64,000 bases of DNA from Chryseobacterium gleum (lineage in GTDB: Bacteria; Bacteroidota; Bacteroidia; Flavobacteriales_D; Crocinitomicaceae): NCBI GenBank assembly GCA_945862165.1, contig CAMAXI010000007.1, positions 1 through 64,000 on the forward strand. Direction: 5' to 3'. The stretch's first letter is position 1. Each line of letters opens with the position of its first letter. Positions 51,820 through 62,311 of the stretch are shown piece by piece. A program made the translations under genes and the position numbers. The notes beneath the pieces were generated by a model. The model searched no databases. It worked only from the letters and a program-made list of their open reading frames with translations, and was not told the DNA's origin.

Positions 51820-54198
51820 ATGTATGTAGTTAAAAGAGATGGACGAAAGGAGGCAGTGAAATTCGACAAAATCACCGCACGAATTATTAAAATGTGTTAC
51901 GGTTTGGATCCGTTAGTAAGTCCAGAAGCGGTAGCGATGAAAGTGATTGAAGGTATTTATGATGGTGTTACTACTTCTGAGTTAGACAACTTAGCAGCAG
52001 AAACAGCAGCAGCAAAAACAATCGACCACCCAGATTATGCGCTATTAGCATCTAGAATTGCAGTTTCTAACTTACACAAAGAAACAAAGAAGTCATTTTC
52101 AGAAGTGATGGAGGATTTATACACTTATGTAGATCCAAAAACGAATCAACCAGCATCTTTGTTGGCGGAGGATGTATATAATGTAATCATGGAAAACCGT
52201 GAAGTACTTGATTCTAGTATCATTTACGACCGTGATTTCAAATACGATTACTTTGGATTTAAAACATTGTCGAGATCTTATTTATTACGCTTAAACGGAG
52301 AAATTGCTGAACGTCCACAGCAAATGTTGATGCGTGTTTCTGTTGGTATCCATAAGGGGGATATTAACGAAGCAATCAAAACGTACAATTTAATGTCAGA
52401 AGGTTGGTTTACACATGCTACACCAACTTTATTCAACGCTGGAACACCAAAACCACAAATGTCGTCTTGTTTCTTGTTAACCATGAAAGAAGATAGTATT
52501 GATGGTATTTACGATACATTAAAATCATGTGCTAAGATTTCACAATCTGCAGGTGGTATTGGTTTAGCTATTCACGATATTCGTGCTACTGGTTCATACA
52601 TTAAAGGTACAAATGGTGCTTCCAATGGTATCGTACCGATGTTACGTGTATTTAATGATACAGCAAGATACGTAGATCAAGGTGGAGGAAAACGTAAAGG
52701 TTCTTTCGCTGTATACATCGAGCCTTGGCATGCGGATGTTTTTGATTTCTTAGATTTAAAGAAAAATCACGGAAAAGAAGAGCAACGTGCACGTGATTTA
52801 TTCTTCGCATTGTGGATTCCAGATTTATTCATGAAACGTGTGGAAAGTAATGGCGATTGGACCTTAATGTGTCCAAACGAATGTCCAGGTCTTTCGGATA
52901 CACACAGTGCTGAATTTGAAGCGTTGTACATGAAATATGAGGCAGAAGGAAAAGGAAGAAAAACAATCAAAGCACAAGATTTATGGTTCAAAATTTTAGA
53001 ATCACAAATTGAAACTGGTACTCCTTACATGTTGTACAAAGATGCTGCGAATGCTAAATCTAACCAACAAAATTTAGGTACTATCAAGTCTTCGAACTTG
53101 TGTACAGAAATTATTGAATATACTGCACCAGATGAGGTAGCTGTATGTAACTTAGCTTCTTTAGCATTGCCAAAATTCGTAACAGAAGATGGTCAATTTG
53201 ATCACAATAAATTATTCGAAGTTACTTACCAAGCAACTGTGAACTTAAATAGAATCATTGATGGAAACTACTACCCAGTAGAAGAAGCAAGAAATTCGAA
53301 CATGCGTCACCGTCCAATTGGATTAGGAGTTCAAGGATTAGCAGATGCATTTATTATGATGCGTTTCCCATTCGAATCTCCTGAAGCAAAACAATTGAAT
53401 GCGGAGATTTTCGAAACAATCTATTACGCTGCAATGACTGCATCGAAAGATTTAGCGAAAAAAGAAGGTGCATACGAAACGTTCCAAGGTTCTCCTTTAT
53501 CTAAAGGTGTGTTCCAATTCGATATGTGGAATGTTACGCCATCTACTCGTTGGGAATGGGATGTATTACGTAAAGAAGTAATGGAATTTGGAGCAAGAAA
53601 CTCTTTGTTATTAGCGCCAATGCCAACAGCTTCTACAGCGCAAATCTTAGGAAACAACGAATGTTTTGAGCCATATACTTCTAACATTTACACACGTCGT
53701 GTACTTTCTGGTGAGTTTATTATCGTAAACAAACACTTATTGAAAGATTTAGTAAAAGAAGGTCTTTGGAATAAAGATATGCGTTCTAAATTAATGGCTT
53801 CTAACGGTTCTGTTCAAAATATCGTGGAAATTCCAACGCATTTGAAAGAATTATACAAAACAGCTTGGGAGATTTCTCAAAAAGCAATTGTTGATTTAGC
53901 TGCCGATCGTGGTGCTTATATCTGTCAATCCCAATCCTTGAACATCTTCATGGAAAATGCAAACTTCGGAAAATTAACTTCGATGCACTTCTACGGTTGG
54001 AAACAAGGATTGAAAACAGGAATGTACTACTTACGTACGAAAGCTGCTACGGATGCAATTAAATTCACAGTAGATAAAGCATTTACTTCTGAGCCAGAAA
54101 TTAACAAAGTACCAGTTGCTGCATTAACAAAAGAAGGACAAGAAGCAATTGCTTGTTCATTGGACGATCCAGAAAACTGTGAAATGTGTTCAGGGTAG
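51820..54198 (+). CDS. nrdA: Ribonucleoside-diphosphate reductase large (alpha) subunit, class I
   Basis: ATP-cone [51 protein letters not shown]-terminal CEMCSG. Confidence 0.96.
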   Translation: MYVVKRDGRKEAVKFDKITARIIKMCYGLDPLVSPEAVAMKVIEGIYDGVTTSELDNLAAETAAAKTIDHPDYALLASRIAVSNLHKETKKSFSEVMEDLYTYVDPKTNQPASLLAEDVYNVIMENREVLDSSIIYDRDFKYDYFGFKTLSRSYLLRLNGEIAERPQQMLMRVSVGIHKGDINEAIKTYNLMSEGWFTHATPTLFNAGTPKPQMSSCFLLTMKEDSIDGIYDTLKSCAKISQSAGGIGLAIHDIRATGSYIKGTNGASNGIVPMLRVFNDTARYVDQGGGKRKGSFAVYIEPWHADVFDFLDLKKNHGKEEQRARDLFFALWIPDLFMKRVESNGDWTLMCPNECPGLSDTHSAEFEALYMKYEAEGKGRKTIKAQDLWFKILESQIETGTPYMLYKDAANAKSNQQNLGTIKSSNLCTEIIEYTAPDEVAVCNLASLALPKFVTEDGQFDHNKLFEVTYQATVNLNRIIDGNYYPVEEARNSNMRHRPIGLGVQGLADAFIMMRFPFESPEAKQLNAEIFETIYYAAMTASKDLAKKEGAYETFQGSPLSKGVFQFDMWNVTPSTRWEWDVLRKEVMEFGARNSLLLAPMPTASTAQILGNNECFEPYTSNIYTRRVLSGEFIIVNKHLLKDLVKEGLWNKDMRSKLMASNGSVQNIVEIPTHLKELYKTAWEISQKAIVDLAADRGAYICQSQSLNIFMENANFGKLTSMHFYGWKQGLKTGMYYLRTKAATDAIKFTVDKAFTSEPEINKVPVAALTKEGQEAIACSLDDPENCEMCSG

Positions 54199-54224
54199 AA
54201 CTTGAGATTATGACTTATAAATTG

Positions 54225-54255
54225 AGCGACTTCGGAAACGGAGTCGCTTTTTTTG
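54225..54255 (+). terminator. Intrinsic terminator downstream of nrdA
   Basis: AGCGACTTCG-GAAA-CGGAGTCGCT followed by a T-tract. Confidence 0.75.
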
Positions 54256-54280
54256 TGTATATGAAATTATTACTGTGATC

Positions 54281-55501
54281 TTAAAACAATACCACCCGAT
54301 CAAAAAACTTCTTATAGCGATCGGTACTCATAAACTTATTACCACCGTAACAGCTTAATTTAATTAGTTTTCCTTTATAGATGAAAACACGTCTCCAGCA
54401 ATGTCCCGTTCCATAGACGTATGCAAGTCCTTCATAGGCTTGAATTCCATTTTGGATTGTTAGTTCTTGAATCTTCGTTTGTTCGGGTGCATTGAAAATA
54501 CTTTCTACGTATTTAGAGAGGTTGTAATTTTTTCCAACACGTTCACTTTCGATTAGGTAGGTATTTCCTTGACCCATTTCTCGATAAACAATTTCTTCGT
54601 AGTTATCTTCTTTTTTCACAAAAGGTTTACCTCCAAATTGCACACTAATTCCAGAGGTAGGGTCAGCATAGGTAAAGCTGTTTTGTTTCTGGATTTCTTT
54701 AGCTGCTTCTATTGGTTCTTCTGCATAGGTTGCATTCACCTGTTGTACTTTGTAGCCACGGTCCTTTAGGATTTGTAGAATACCAGTCGGGCCAGCCAAA
54801 TGCGAGGCGCCTACGGCAATAAACAGACTGTTTTTTTTGCAAAGTGTATCAATTCCATCTGCCATGATAAAGTTACGCTCGTTAATCATCCATTGATAGC
54901 CATCTTTGGTAGCGGAAAGTTGACGTTCCATCATTTCGCGAATTCGCTCAATATTTCCCGAAAGGTATATTTCCATCAATTTTTCCTGACTTAACTTATC
55001 TGTTGGGGAACTGATACCCAATATGCGCGATTTATTAATTAAAGCGTATGCTGCTAATTGATCTTCAATGGATTCAAGTGTATAACACTTTTTGTTCAGG
55101 TTATACGCAAGTAGTTGCAGGTATAAGTCTAAAAATTGTGGACGACCATCTTCTGAACCATAATTTGTTTTTGTAGCACGTTTACTCGTTGTGTATGGCG
55201 TTCCAGCGGCATCAAATTCAAAACTAGGGGTATTAGCGCGGGTGTCTAATTCAGCAAACATACTGTATATATCTGCCTCAATAACAACTGCCTCTGAACG
55301 AAGAAGTACACTGTAGGTACTGTCTGAAAATTTAAATACACGAGGATCATTCGAATGATAGGTTCCAAAGATATAACTCGGTTTTTTGAGTTTTCTCCCT
55401 GAGATTTTCCATAATAATTGATTGGGATTGCTAGACATGGTTTGTGCTGACACATCGAAATATGTCGCTACAAAAACCAAAAACAGTAAGCAATTACGCA
55501 T
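54281..55501 (-). CDS. TraB/GumN family protein
   Basis: LLWKISGRKLKKPSYIFGTYHSNDPRVFKFSDSTYSVLLRSEAVVIEADIYSM; GASHLAGPTGILQILKDRGYKVQQV. Start at MRNCLLFL rather than 55528. Confidence 0.85.
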   Translation of the reverse strand: MRNCLLFLVFVATYFDVSAQTMSSNPNQLLWKISGRKLKKPSYIFGTYHSNDPRVFKFSDSTYSVLLRSEAVVIEADIYSMFAELDTRANTPSFEFDAAGTPYTTSKRATKTNYGSEDGRPQFLDLYLQLLAYNLNKKCYTLESIEDQLAAYALINKSRILGISSPTDKLSQEKLMEIYLSGNIERIREMMERQLSATKDGYQWMINERNFIMADGIDTLCKKNSLFIAVGASHLAGPTGILQILKDRGYKVQQVNATYAEEPIEAAKEIQKQNSFTYADPTSGISVQFGGKPFVKKEDNYEEIVYREMGQGNTYLIESERVGKNYNLSKYVESIFNAPEQTKIQELTIQNGIQAYEGLAYVYGTGHCWRRVFIYKGKLIKLSCYGGNKFMSTDRYKKFFDRVVLF

Positions 55502-55509
55502 TGTATATC

Positions 55510-58311
55510 TTAATGAGCATCTAACCAATTATCCGCTATTTTCACTTCTACTTCCATCGGAACAACCAGTTCGATAGCCGATTCCATGGCTTCTTGTACT
55601 AATTTTCGCATCAAATCTTGTTCCGAAATGTGTACATCAAACACCAACTCATCGTGTACTTGTAACAATAATTTAGATTGTACTTTTTGTTCTTGCATCG
55701 CTTTGTCAACTGCAATCATGGCAAGTTTTATGATATCTGCTGCAGAACCTTGAATCGGTGCATTAATTGCATTTCGTTCGGCATAACCACGTACAATCGC
55801 ATTCGCAGAATTAATATCTGGAAGGTATCTTCTACGTTTCATGATGGTTTCTACATAGCCCAATTCCCGAGCATCGTTTACCAAACCATCCATGAAGGAT
55901 TTTATGGTGCCAAATTGTTCGAAATAACGATCAATAATGGATTTTGCTTCGGTTCTAGAAATTCCTAAATTTTGCGCCAATCCAAATGGACCTTGTCCAT
56001 ACATAATTCCAAAGTTTACCGCTTTCGCAGCACTACGTTGGTCTTTAGTTACTTCTTCCAACGGAACATGAAATACATTTGCTGCCGTTGCTGTGTGAAT
56101 GTCTATTCCTTTTTGAAATGCGTCAATCATTCCAGGGTCTTTACTCAAGGCTGCAATGATACGTAATTCAATTTGAGAATAATCCGCCGCCATGATTTTG
56201 AATTCTGGTCCACGTGAAATAAAAGTCTTACGAATTTCTTTTCCTTTTTGGGTGCGAATTGGAATATTTTGCAAATTCGGATTATTGGAACTCAAACGTC
56301 CTGTTGCTGTAACCGTTTGCATGTAACTCGTGTGTACACGGTGATCGTTTGGATTCAACAACGTAGGAAGCGGATCTACGTAGGTTCCTTTTAGTTTTTT
56401 ATTTTGACGGTATTCTAAAATTTTCCCTATGATTGGGTGATCGTTACGGTATTGTTCCAAAGCATCCTCCGAAGTTTGGTATTGTCCTGTTTTGGTTTTC
56501 TTTGCTTTCGCATTGATTTTCATTTTTTCAAACAAGACTTCTCCCAATTGTTTCGGAGAATCTAAGTTGAAGTCTTCCCCAGAAATTTCTTTGATTTCTT
56601 TTTCCAGACTAATCGAGTCCTCCTCTAAACGTAAGGATAATGTTTTTAACCCTTCCACATCAATTGCAATTCCTTCTCGTTCCATGCGTTGAATGACATT
56701 AACCAAAGGCATTTCCATGGTGTGGAATAAATCTTTTAAATGTTCTTTTTGAATTTGGGGTGCTAAAATTTGATATAGTTGAAAGGTAATATCTGCGTCT
56801 TCACATGCATAATCGGAAACTTGCTTTGGATCTAAATCGCGCATGTTCCCCTGATTTTTTCCTTTTTTACCAATCAATTCGGTAATAGAAACCGGTTTAT
56901 ATTGTAAATAGTATTCCGCCAAAAAGTCCATGCTTTGTTTGGATTCAGGCTGAATTAAATAATGTGCAATCATCGTATCAAATAAGGATCCGCCAACCGC
57001 TATACCATAATTCTCCAAGACTTGTAAGTCGTACTTTAGGTTATGACCAATTTTTTCAATGGATTCATTTTCGAAGAAAGGCTTGAAGGAATCTACGATT
57101 AGTTGTGCTTCTTGTTGGTTTTCTGGGAGTGCGACATAAAATGCTTCCCGTTGATTGAATGAAAACGACATGCCTACCAACGCAGCGAGTAAAGCATCCA
57201 CAGCAGTTGTTTCTGTGTCAAAACAAACGGATGTTTGCTTTAATAACAATTCCAATAATTCTGCGCGTTCTTCGGAATTGGTGATTAAATGGTAATTCGG
57301 TTTTTCCGTAGCAATCGTTTTTAATTCAGAAGTTTGAACCGGAGTTTGAATTTCCAACAAACTTTGTGTTCCAAATAAATCAAATTGTCCTGTTTCAGTT
57401 ACCGGAGCAGTAACAGTTATTTCTTCTCCGATAACGCGTTTTGCCAACGTTCTAAATTCTAATTCCGTAAATACTTCCATGACCTTTTTTGCATCTGGTT
57501 CACACATAATGAGGTGTTCTGGATCAAAAGGTACATCGACATCCAGGATAATCGTTGCTAATTGTTTGGATAAACGACCTTGGTCGGCGAACTCAATTAC
57601 GTTTTCGCGCATTTTTCCTTTGAGTTGGTCCGCATTGGTGATGATGTTTTCCAAGGAACCATATTCTTGGATTAATTTTTTAGAAGTCTTTTCTCCAATT
57701 CCAGGTATTCCAGGAATATTATCGGAAGCGTCTCCCCATAATCCAAGGATGTCAATGACTTTTAAGGGATGGTCGACCTCAAATTTTTCACATACTTCTT
57801 TTATTCCCATAATTGAAGCTGGATCACCACCACGACCAGGTTTGTAAATAAATATTTTTTCTGATACCAACTGACCAAAATCCTTATCCGGAGTCATCAT
57901 GTAGGTATAATACCCTTCTTTTTCTGCTACTTTTGCTAAGGTTCCAATGACATCATCTGCTTCAAATCCCGATTTCAATAAAATAGGAATGTTAAATGCT
58001 TCAATGATTTTTTTGATTGGATCAATCATCGCACGCAAATCTTCCGGCATTTCCTGACGATTCGCTTTATACGCTGCAAAGTCTTCCTGACGATTCGTTG
58101 CCCCACCAGGTGCGTCAAACACCACCGCTAAATGTGTTGGTTGCTCTTTTTTAATTACATCAATCAGTGCATTTGTAAAACCAAAAGCAGCAGACGTATT
58201 TTGTCCTTTGGAATTCACACGTGGATTCTTCGCAAACGCAAAATACGCTCTGTAAATCAATGCAAAAGCATCTAATAGGAATAATTTTTTATCGTGTACT
58301 GGAGTAATCAT
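55510..58311 (-). CDS. polA: DNA polymerase I
   Basis: 5'-nuclease domain (KLFLLDAFALIYRAYFAF), 3'-5' exonuclease-like region (VCFDTETTAVDALLA), polymerase motifs (ADYSQIELRIIAALS, DQRSAAKAVNFGIMYGQG, QVHDELVFDV). Confidence 0.96.
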   Translation of the reverse strand: MITPVHDKKLFLLDAFALIYRAYFAFAKNPRVNSKGQNTSAAFGFTNALIDVIKKEQPTHLAVVFDAPGGATNRQEDFAAYKANRQEMPEDLRAMIDPIKKIIEAFNIPILLKSGFEADDVIGTLAKVAEKEGYYTYMMTPDKDFGQLVSEKIFIYKPGRGGDPASIMGIKEVCEKFEVDHPLKVIDILGLWGDASDNIPGIPGIGEKTSKKLIQEYGSLENIITNADQLKGKMRENVIEFADQGRLSKQLATIILDVDVPFDPEHLIMCEPDAKKVMEVFTELEFRTLAKRVIGEEITVTAPVTETGQFDLFGTQSLLEIQTPVQTSELKTIATEKPNYHLITNSEERAELLELLLKQTSVCFDTETTAVDALLAALVGMSFSFNQREAFYVALPENQQEAQLIVDSFKPFFENESIEKIGHNLKYDLQVLENYGIAVGGSLFDTMIAHYLIQPESKQSMDFLAEYYLQYKPVSITELIGKKGKNQGNMRDLDPKQVSDYACEDADITFQLYQILAPQIQKEHLKDLFHTMEMPLVNVIQRMEREGIAIDVEGLKTLSLRLEEDSISLEKEIKEISGEDFNLDSPKQLGEVLFEKMKINAKAKKTKTGQYQTSEDALEQYRNDHPIIGKILEYRQNKKLKGTYVDPLPTLLNPNDHRVHTSYMQTVTATGRLSSNNPNLQNIPIRTQKGKEIRKTFISRGPEFKIMAADYSQIELRIIAALSKDPGMIDAFQKGIDIHTATAANVFHVPLEEVTKDQRSAAKAVNFGIMYGQGPFGLAQNLGISRTEAKSIIDRYFEQFGTIKSFMDGLVNDARELGYVETIMKRRRYLPDINSANAIVRGYAERNAINAPIQGSAADIIKLAMIAVDKAMQEQKVQSKLLLQVHDELVFDVHISEQDLMRKLVQEAMESAIELVVPMEVEVKIADNWLDAH

Positions 58312-58350
58312 TTTGGGAATTATGAATTGTTGTTTTATGGATTATGATTT
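58252..58350. repeat. Direct repeat copy 1 (polA 5' end and leader)
   Basis: CTAATAGGAATAATTTTTTATCGTGTACTGGAGTAATCATTT...ATGGATTATGATTT. Confidence 0.88.
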
Positions 58351-58370
58351 TCTATAACAAATATACAGCT

Positions 58371-59528
58371 TTAACGGGCAAATTCATGCCAAGGAATCAT
58401 TTCACAATTTTGTCTTACATAATGCTCGTTTCCTGTATAAATCATTTTTTTGACCACTATTCTATTTTCCGCTTTTTTTTCAAAGTAATCCAAACCTTTC
58501 ATGTGTTTACTCATGATTGTTGCGGTCGACTTTATTTCATGGGTGATTAACTTTTGATTTTCGGAATAAACTAAATCGATTTCGTTGCCGACTGAATCCC
58601 TCCAAAACCAGCTATCAACGACTTGATTCTTATGATACATACGTTTTATGTGTTCTGAAATCATCATATTTTCAAATAATGCTCCTTTTATTGAACTAGC
58701 TAGCAGGTAATCATAATCGTTTATTCCTAACAAATGGCACAATAAGCCGGTATCGTAAAAATAAATTTTAGGAGATTTTACCAATCGTTTACTGAAATTT
58801 TCAAAATAGGGTTGTAAGGTAAAAACGATGTAACTACTTTCTAAAATAGACAACCAAGATTTTGCCGTTGGTTGGGAAATCCCACAAGCATTTGCAAGTT
58901 CATTGAGGTTGAGTAGTTGTCCTGCGCGGGCTGCTAATAAGGAAAAGTATTTTTTAAATAATGCTAAATTTTTTACTTCTAATAGTTCTGTTAAATCACG
59001 TTGTACGTATGTTTCAATGTAATTGGCATAAAATTTCGAAGAGTTGATTCCACGACTGTAAATAGCTGGATAAAATCCTTTTAACATGCAATTTATATAG
59101 TCTGTTTCTAATAAATTCTCACTTTTTAACTCTTGAAAATCAAAAGGAAATAATCGAAATAATGCTACTCTACCAGCTAAACTTTGTGTAATATTTTGCA
59201 TCAAATGGAAGTTTTGAGAGCCGGACAATATATAGTGTCCCATGCTGTTTTCTTCATCTACCTTCGTTTGTAAATATGAAAATAACGTGGGCACGCGTTG
59301 GGCTTCATCAATAATTGTCTTTCCAGAATAGCGCTTTAAAAATCCATTAGGATCCTCCAATGCAAACTCACGTTGATCTAGATTTTCTAAATTCACATAT
59401 TCGTATTCAGAAAATGTGTTTTTTAAAAAAGTCGTTTTCCCAGATTGTCGAGGTCCTGTGACTGCTATAACAAGATATTTATCGATTAATTCACGGATAC
59501 TTTCTAGTATGTTTCGTTGCAATTTCAT
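58371..59528 (-). CDS. AAA_14/DUF4143 family ATP-binding protein
   Basis: YLVIAVTGPRQSGKTTFLKNTF (P-loop), KTIIDEAQRVPTLFSYLQTKVDE, ILSGSQNFHLMQNITQSLAGRV, DUF4143 C-terminal region. Confidence 0.92.
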   Translation of the reverse strand: MKLQRNILESIRELIDKYLVIAVTGPRQSGKTTFLKNTFSEYEYVNLENLDQREFALEDPNGFLKRYSGKTIIDEAQRVPTLFSYLQTKVDEENSMGHYILSGSQNFHLMQNITQSLAGRVALFRLFPFDFQELKSENLLETDYINCMLKGFYPAIYSRGINSSKFYANYIETYVQRDLTELLEVKNLALFKKYFSLLAARAGQLLNLNELANACGISQPTAKSWLSILESSYIVFTLQPYFENFSKRLVKSPKIYFYDTGLLCHLLGINDYDYLLASSIKGALFENMMISEHIKRMYHKNQVVDSWFWRDSVGNEIDLVYSENQKLITHEIKSTATIMSKHMKGLDYFEKKAENRIVVKKMIYTGNEHYVRQNCEMIPWHEFAR

Positions 59529-59545
59529 ATAACAATAGTACGACT

Positions 59546-59624
59546 TATTTTGAAAATACACAAGTTGTATTTTGAAATTACATGCATTCTATTTTGAAAA
59601 TACACAAGTTTCATTTTGAAATTG
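59546..59624. repeat. Two-unit upstream repeat with TTTTGAAA boxes (35-nt units, 44-bp period)
   Basis: TATTTTGAAAATACACAAGTTGTATTTTGAAATTA (59546-59580) and TATTTTGAAAATACACAAGTTTCATTTTGAAATTG (59590-59624); 3 differences in 35. Confidence 0.92.
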
Positions 59625-59646
59625 CGCGTTTTTTTAAAGTTGTTAC

Positions 59647-59744
59647 TTAAATCAATTTAAAAGTACCTAATAGAAATAATTTTTTATCGTGAACTGGAGT
59701 AATCATTTATATAGTTATGAGTTATAAATTATGGATTATGATTT
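59647..59744 (-). pseudogene. Truncated polA 5' remnant (direct repeat copy 2)
   Basis: Minus strand ATG at 59706 encodes MITPVHDKKLFLLGTFKLI-stop versus PolA MITPVHDKKLFLLDAFALIYRA; nucleotide core 59667-59708 matches 58272-58313 at 40/42. Confidence 0.9.
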
Positions 59745-59841
59745 GATTGAATCATACGCAGCGGGAAGCAAGTGTTTTGGTTCGATTTAGTTTACTTTTC
59801 ATTTATTTTCTGTTACTTTTCAAAATTGTCATCCCCCTCGG

Positions 59842-59941
59842 TCCCCCTTCAAAGGGGGAAGCAGTGTTTTGCATCAAAATCACGCCTTCGCTCGTCACTT
59901 CATCACTTCGTCACTTCGGTCCCTGAGGTTCTCAAAGGGAC
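59842..59941. repeat. REP-like palindromic repeats downstream of cysS
   Basis: TCCCCCTT-CA-AAGGGGGA palindrome (59842-59859) and GTCCCTGAGGTTCTCAAAGGGAC (59919-59941), separated by TCACTTC-type short repeats. Confidence 0.65.
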
Positions 59942-59942
59942 A

Positions 59943-61406
59943 TCACTTCCAAGTCGTTCCGTCCTTCCCATCTTTCACCACCAATCCAGCCGCAGCTAAT
60001 CCATCGCGAATCTTATCCGAAGTTCCCCAATCTTTGTTCTCACGTGCTTGTTGACGTAAATTCAAGACTAAGTCCATCACACCTTCTAATTTTGAGTCGT
60101 CAACTGCGCTACTTAAAGTAGCCAATCCAAGTACATCAAAAACAAAGGCATTCACTTCTTTGGTTAAGATTTCTAAATCAGTTTGTGTAATTGTTGCTTT
60201 ACCTTCTTTGATAGTGTTAATCACTTTAACTGTTTCAAATAAGTTTGCAACTAATATCGGCGCATTGAAGTCGTCGTTCATGGCATCGTAAAAAGAAGCG
60301 ACTAAACCTTGCGCATTTATTGAAGAACTTTCGCTAGTTGTTAGATTTGCCAAATCTTTTACAGCATCCATTAATTTTTCAAATCCTTTTTCCGCAGCGT
60401 TTAATGCCTCACTGGTAAAATCAAGTGTACTGCGATAATGTGCTTGCATCATAAAGAAACGAACAACCATTGGATGGTAACCGCGCTCTAATAAATCCGA
60501 ACCTCCGTTGAATAATTCATTTGGTAATAAGGTATTACCGGTAGATTTAGACATCTTTTTACCATTCAAGGTTAACATGTTTCCATGCATCCAATAATTT
60601 ACAGGAGATTTACCTGTAGATGCACAACCTTGTGCGATTTCACATTCGTGGTGAGGGAATTTCAAATCCATTCCGCCTCCATGAATATCAAACGTTTCTC
60701 CTAAATATTTAGTACTCATTGCCGAACATTCCAAATGCCAACCTGGAAAACCTATTCCCCAAGGAGAAGGCCATTTCATAATATGTTCTGGTGAAGCATT
60801 TTTCCAAAGAGCAAAATCCAAGGAGTTACGTTTTTCATCCTGACCATCCAAGTCACGGGTACCCGCAATTAAATCCTCAATTTTTCTTCCGGATAATTCT
60901 CCATACGGGAATTGCTCGTTGTATGTGTTGACATCAAAATAAACCGAACCATTCACTTCGTATGCGTAGCCGTTTTCAAGGATGGTCTTAATCATTTCAA
61001 TTTGTTCGATGATATGACCCGTTGCAGTTGGTTCGATGCTTGGTGCGTGATTATTGAATTGACGAAGAACATCGTGAAAATCCAAGGTGTACTTTTGTAC
61101 AATTTCCATTGGTTCAACTTGCTCTAAACGTGCTTTTTTAGCAATTTTATCTTCTCCTTCATCTGCATCGTTCTCTAAATGACCGACATCGGTAATGTTT
61201 CGAACATAACGAACCTTATACCCGATATGTAACAGATAACGATATACCGTATCAAAAGAAATAAATGTTCTACAATTTCCAAGGTGAACGTAATTGTATA
61301 CTGTTGGTCCACAAACATATAATCCGACAAAATTTGAATGTATAGGAACAAATTGTTCTTTTTTTCCAGAATGGCTATTGTAAATGTGTAGTGTAGAGTT
61401 TGTCAT
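59943..61406 (-). CDS. cysS: Cysteinyl-tRNA synthetase
   Basis: [70 protein letters not shown]. Confidence 0.96.
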   Translation of the reverse strand: MTNSTLHIYNSHSGKKEQFVPIHSNFVGLYVCGPTVYNYVHLGNCRTFISFDTVYRYLLHIGYKVRYVRNITDVGHLENDADEGEDKIAKKARLEQVEPMEIVQKYTLDFHDVLRQFNNHAPSIEPTATGHIIEQIEMIKTILENGYAYEVNGSVYFDVNTYNEQFPYGELSGRKIEDLIAGTRDLDGQDEKRNSLDFALWKNASPEHIMKWPSPWGIGFPGWHLECSAMSTKYLGETFDIHGGGMDLKFPHHECEIAQGCASTGKSPVNYWMHGNMLTLNGKKMSKSTGNTLLPNELFNGGSDLLERGYHPMVVRFFMMQAHYRSTLDFTSEALNAAEKGFEKLMDAVKDLANLTTSESSSINAQGLVASFYDAMNDDFNAPILVANLFETVKVINTIKEGKATITQTDLEILTKEVNAFVFDVLGLATLSSAVDDSKLEGVMDLVLNLRQQARENKDWGTSDKIRDGLAAAGLVVKDGKDGTTWK

Positions 61407-61517
61407 AGTGTTGTGTTAACATCAATTGTAAATAACAAATATAATAAGGAAGTGAAAAATAAGTGGTTTAATTAAATATTTCTTAATTTTAGAGAACTAT
61501 TTATTTTATAATGAATT

Positions 61518-62306
61518 ATGAAAAACATATTATTTTTAATTCTAGTTATTTCTATCTCTTTTCAAGCCTTTTCTCAAAACGCAAATAATCAAGTAGTTGT
61601 TAATTCTGATAAAAATGGCGAGATGGAAGATTCATTGTTATCTATCCAAGAAGAAAAACACGACGGGCATTTTGCAGGTGTAGATTTTGGATTAAATGTA
61701 TTGTTAAATAATTCTTTTCAAGCGAATTTTCCAAATGAACCACAATGGAATAATTCGGTTATAAACTCTTATTATTTCAATTTCAATTTTTACGATCGAA
61801 AGTTGATACTAACTCCTGATCGATTAGGAGTGACTTTGGGGTTGGGGTTAAATCTTTCAAAATTTGCTTTTTCGAAAGATTGGACATTGAAAGATGCGTA
61901 TAGTGTACAAGATAGTACTGTATATGGTAATGCGCATTTAGATACAATTAGTTTTACACGAAATAAATTACATTTAGCATATTTACAAGTGCCAGTTTTA
62001 CTTGAGTTTACGCCTAAAAAAAATTTTTGGATTAGTGCAGGATTTATTACAGGAATTAAACTTTCTTCAAACGTAAAGCAATTATACACGGATGAAACTA
62101 ACCCTAACATATTATACGAGCGAACTATTAAAGGAACGTTTGCTTTAAACACATTGAAATGTGATGCGACGATTAGAGCCGGTTTTGGACAAAATTTTGG
62201 AAGAATGTATGGTGCATTTATTTCCTATGCATTAGTCCCTACGTTTAACACTTCTTTGATGGCTAATGTTCATCCGCTTACATTTGGTGTAAGTTACAAT
62301 TGGTAA
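61518..62306 (+). CDS. Outer-membrane beta-barrel (PorT-like) protein
   Basis: Signal peptide; HFAGVDFGLNVLLNN...; terminal beta strand LTFGVSYNW. Confidence 0.7.
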   Translation: MKNILFLILVISISFQAFSQNANNQVVVNSDKNGEMEDSLLSIQEEKHDGHFAGVDFGLNVLLNNSFQANFPNEPQWNNSVINSYYFNFNFYDRKLILTPDRLGVTLGLGLNLSKFAFSKDWTLKDAYSVQDSTVYGNAHLDTISFTRNKLHLAYLQVPVLLEFTPKKNFWISAGFITGIKLSSNVKQLYTDETNPNILYERTIKGTFALNTLKCDATIRAGFGQNFGRMYGAFISYALVPTFNTSLMANVHPLTFGVSYNW

Positions 62307-62311
62307 TTTCT

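Noticed and set aside
59546-59624. Possible mini-CRISPR from two 35-nt near-identical units
   Set aside because: Only two units with a 9-nt spacer, rich in TTTTGAAA palindromes and immediately upstream of a gene; better explained as regulatory or element-end repeats.
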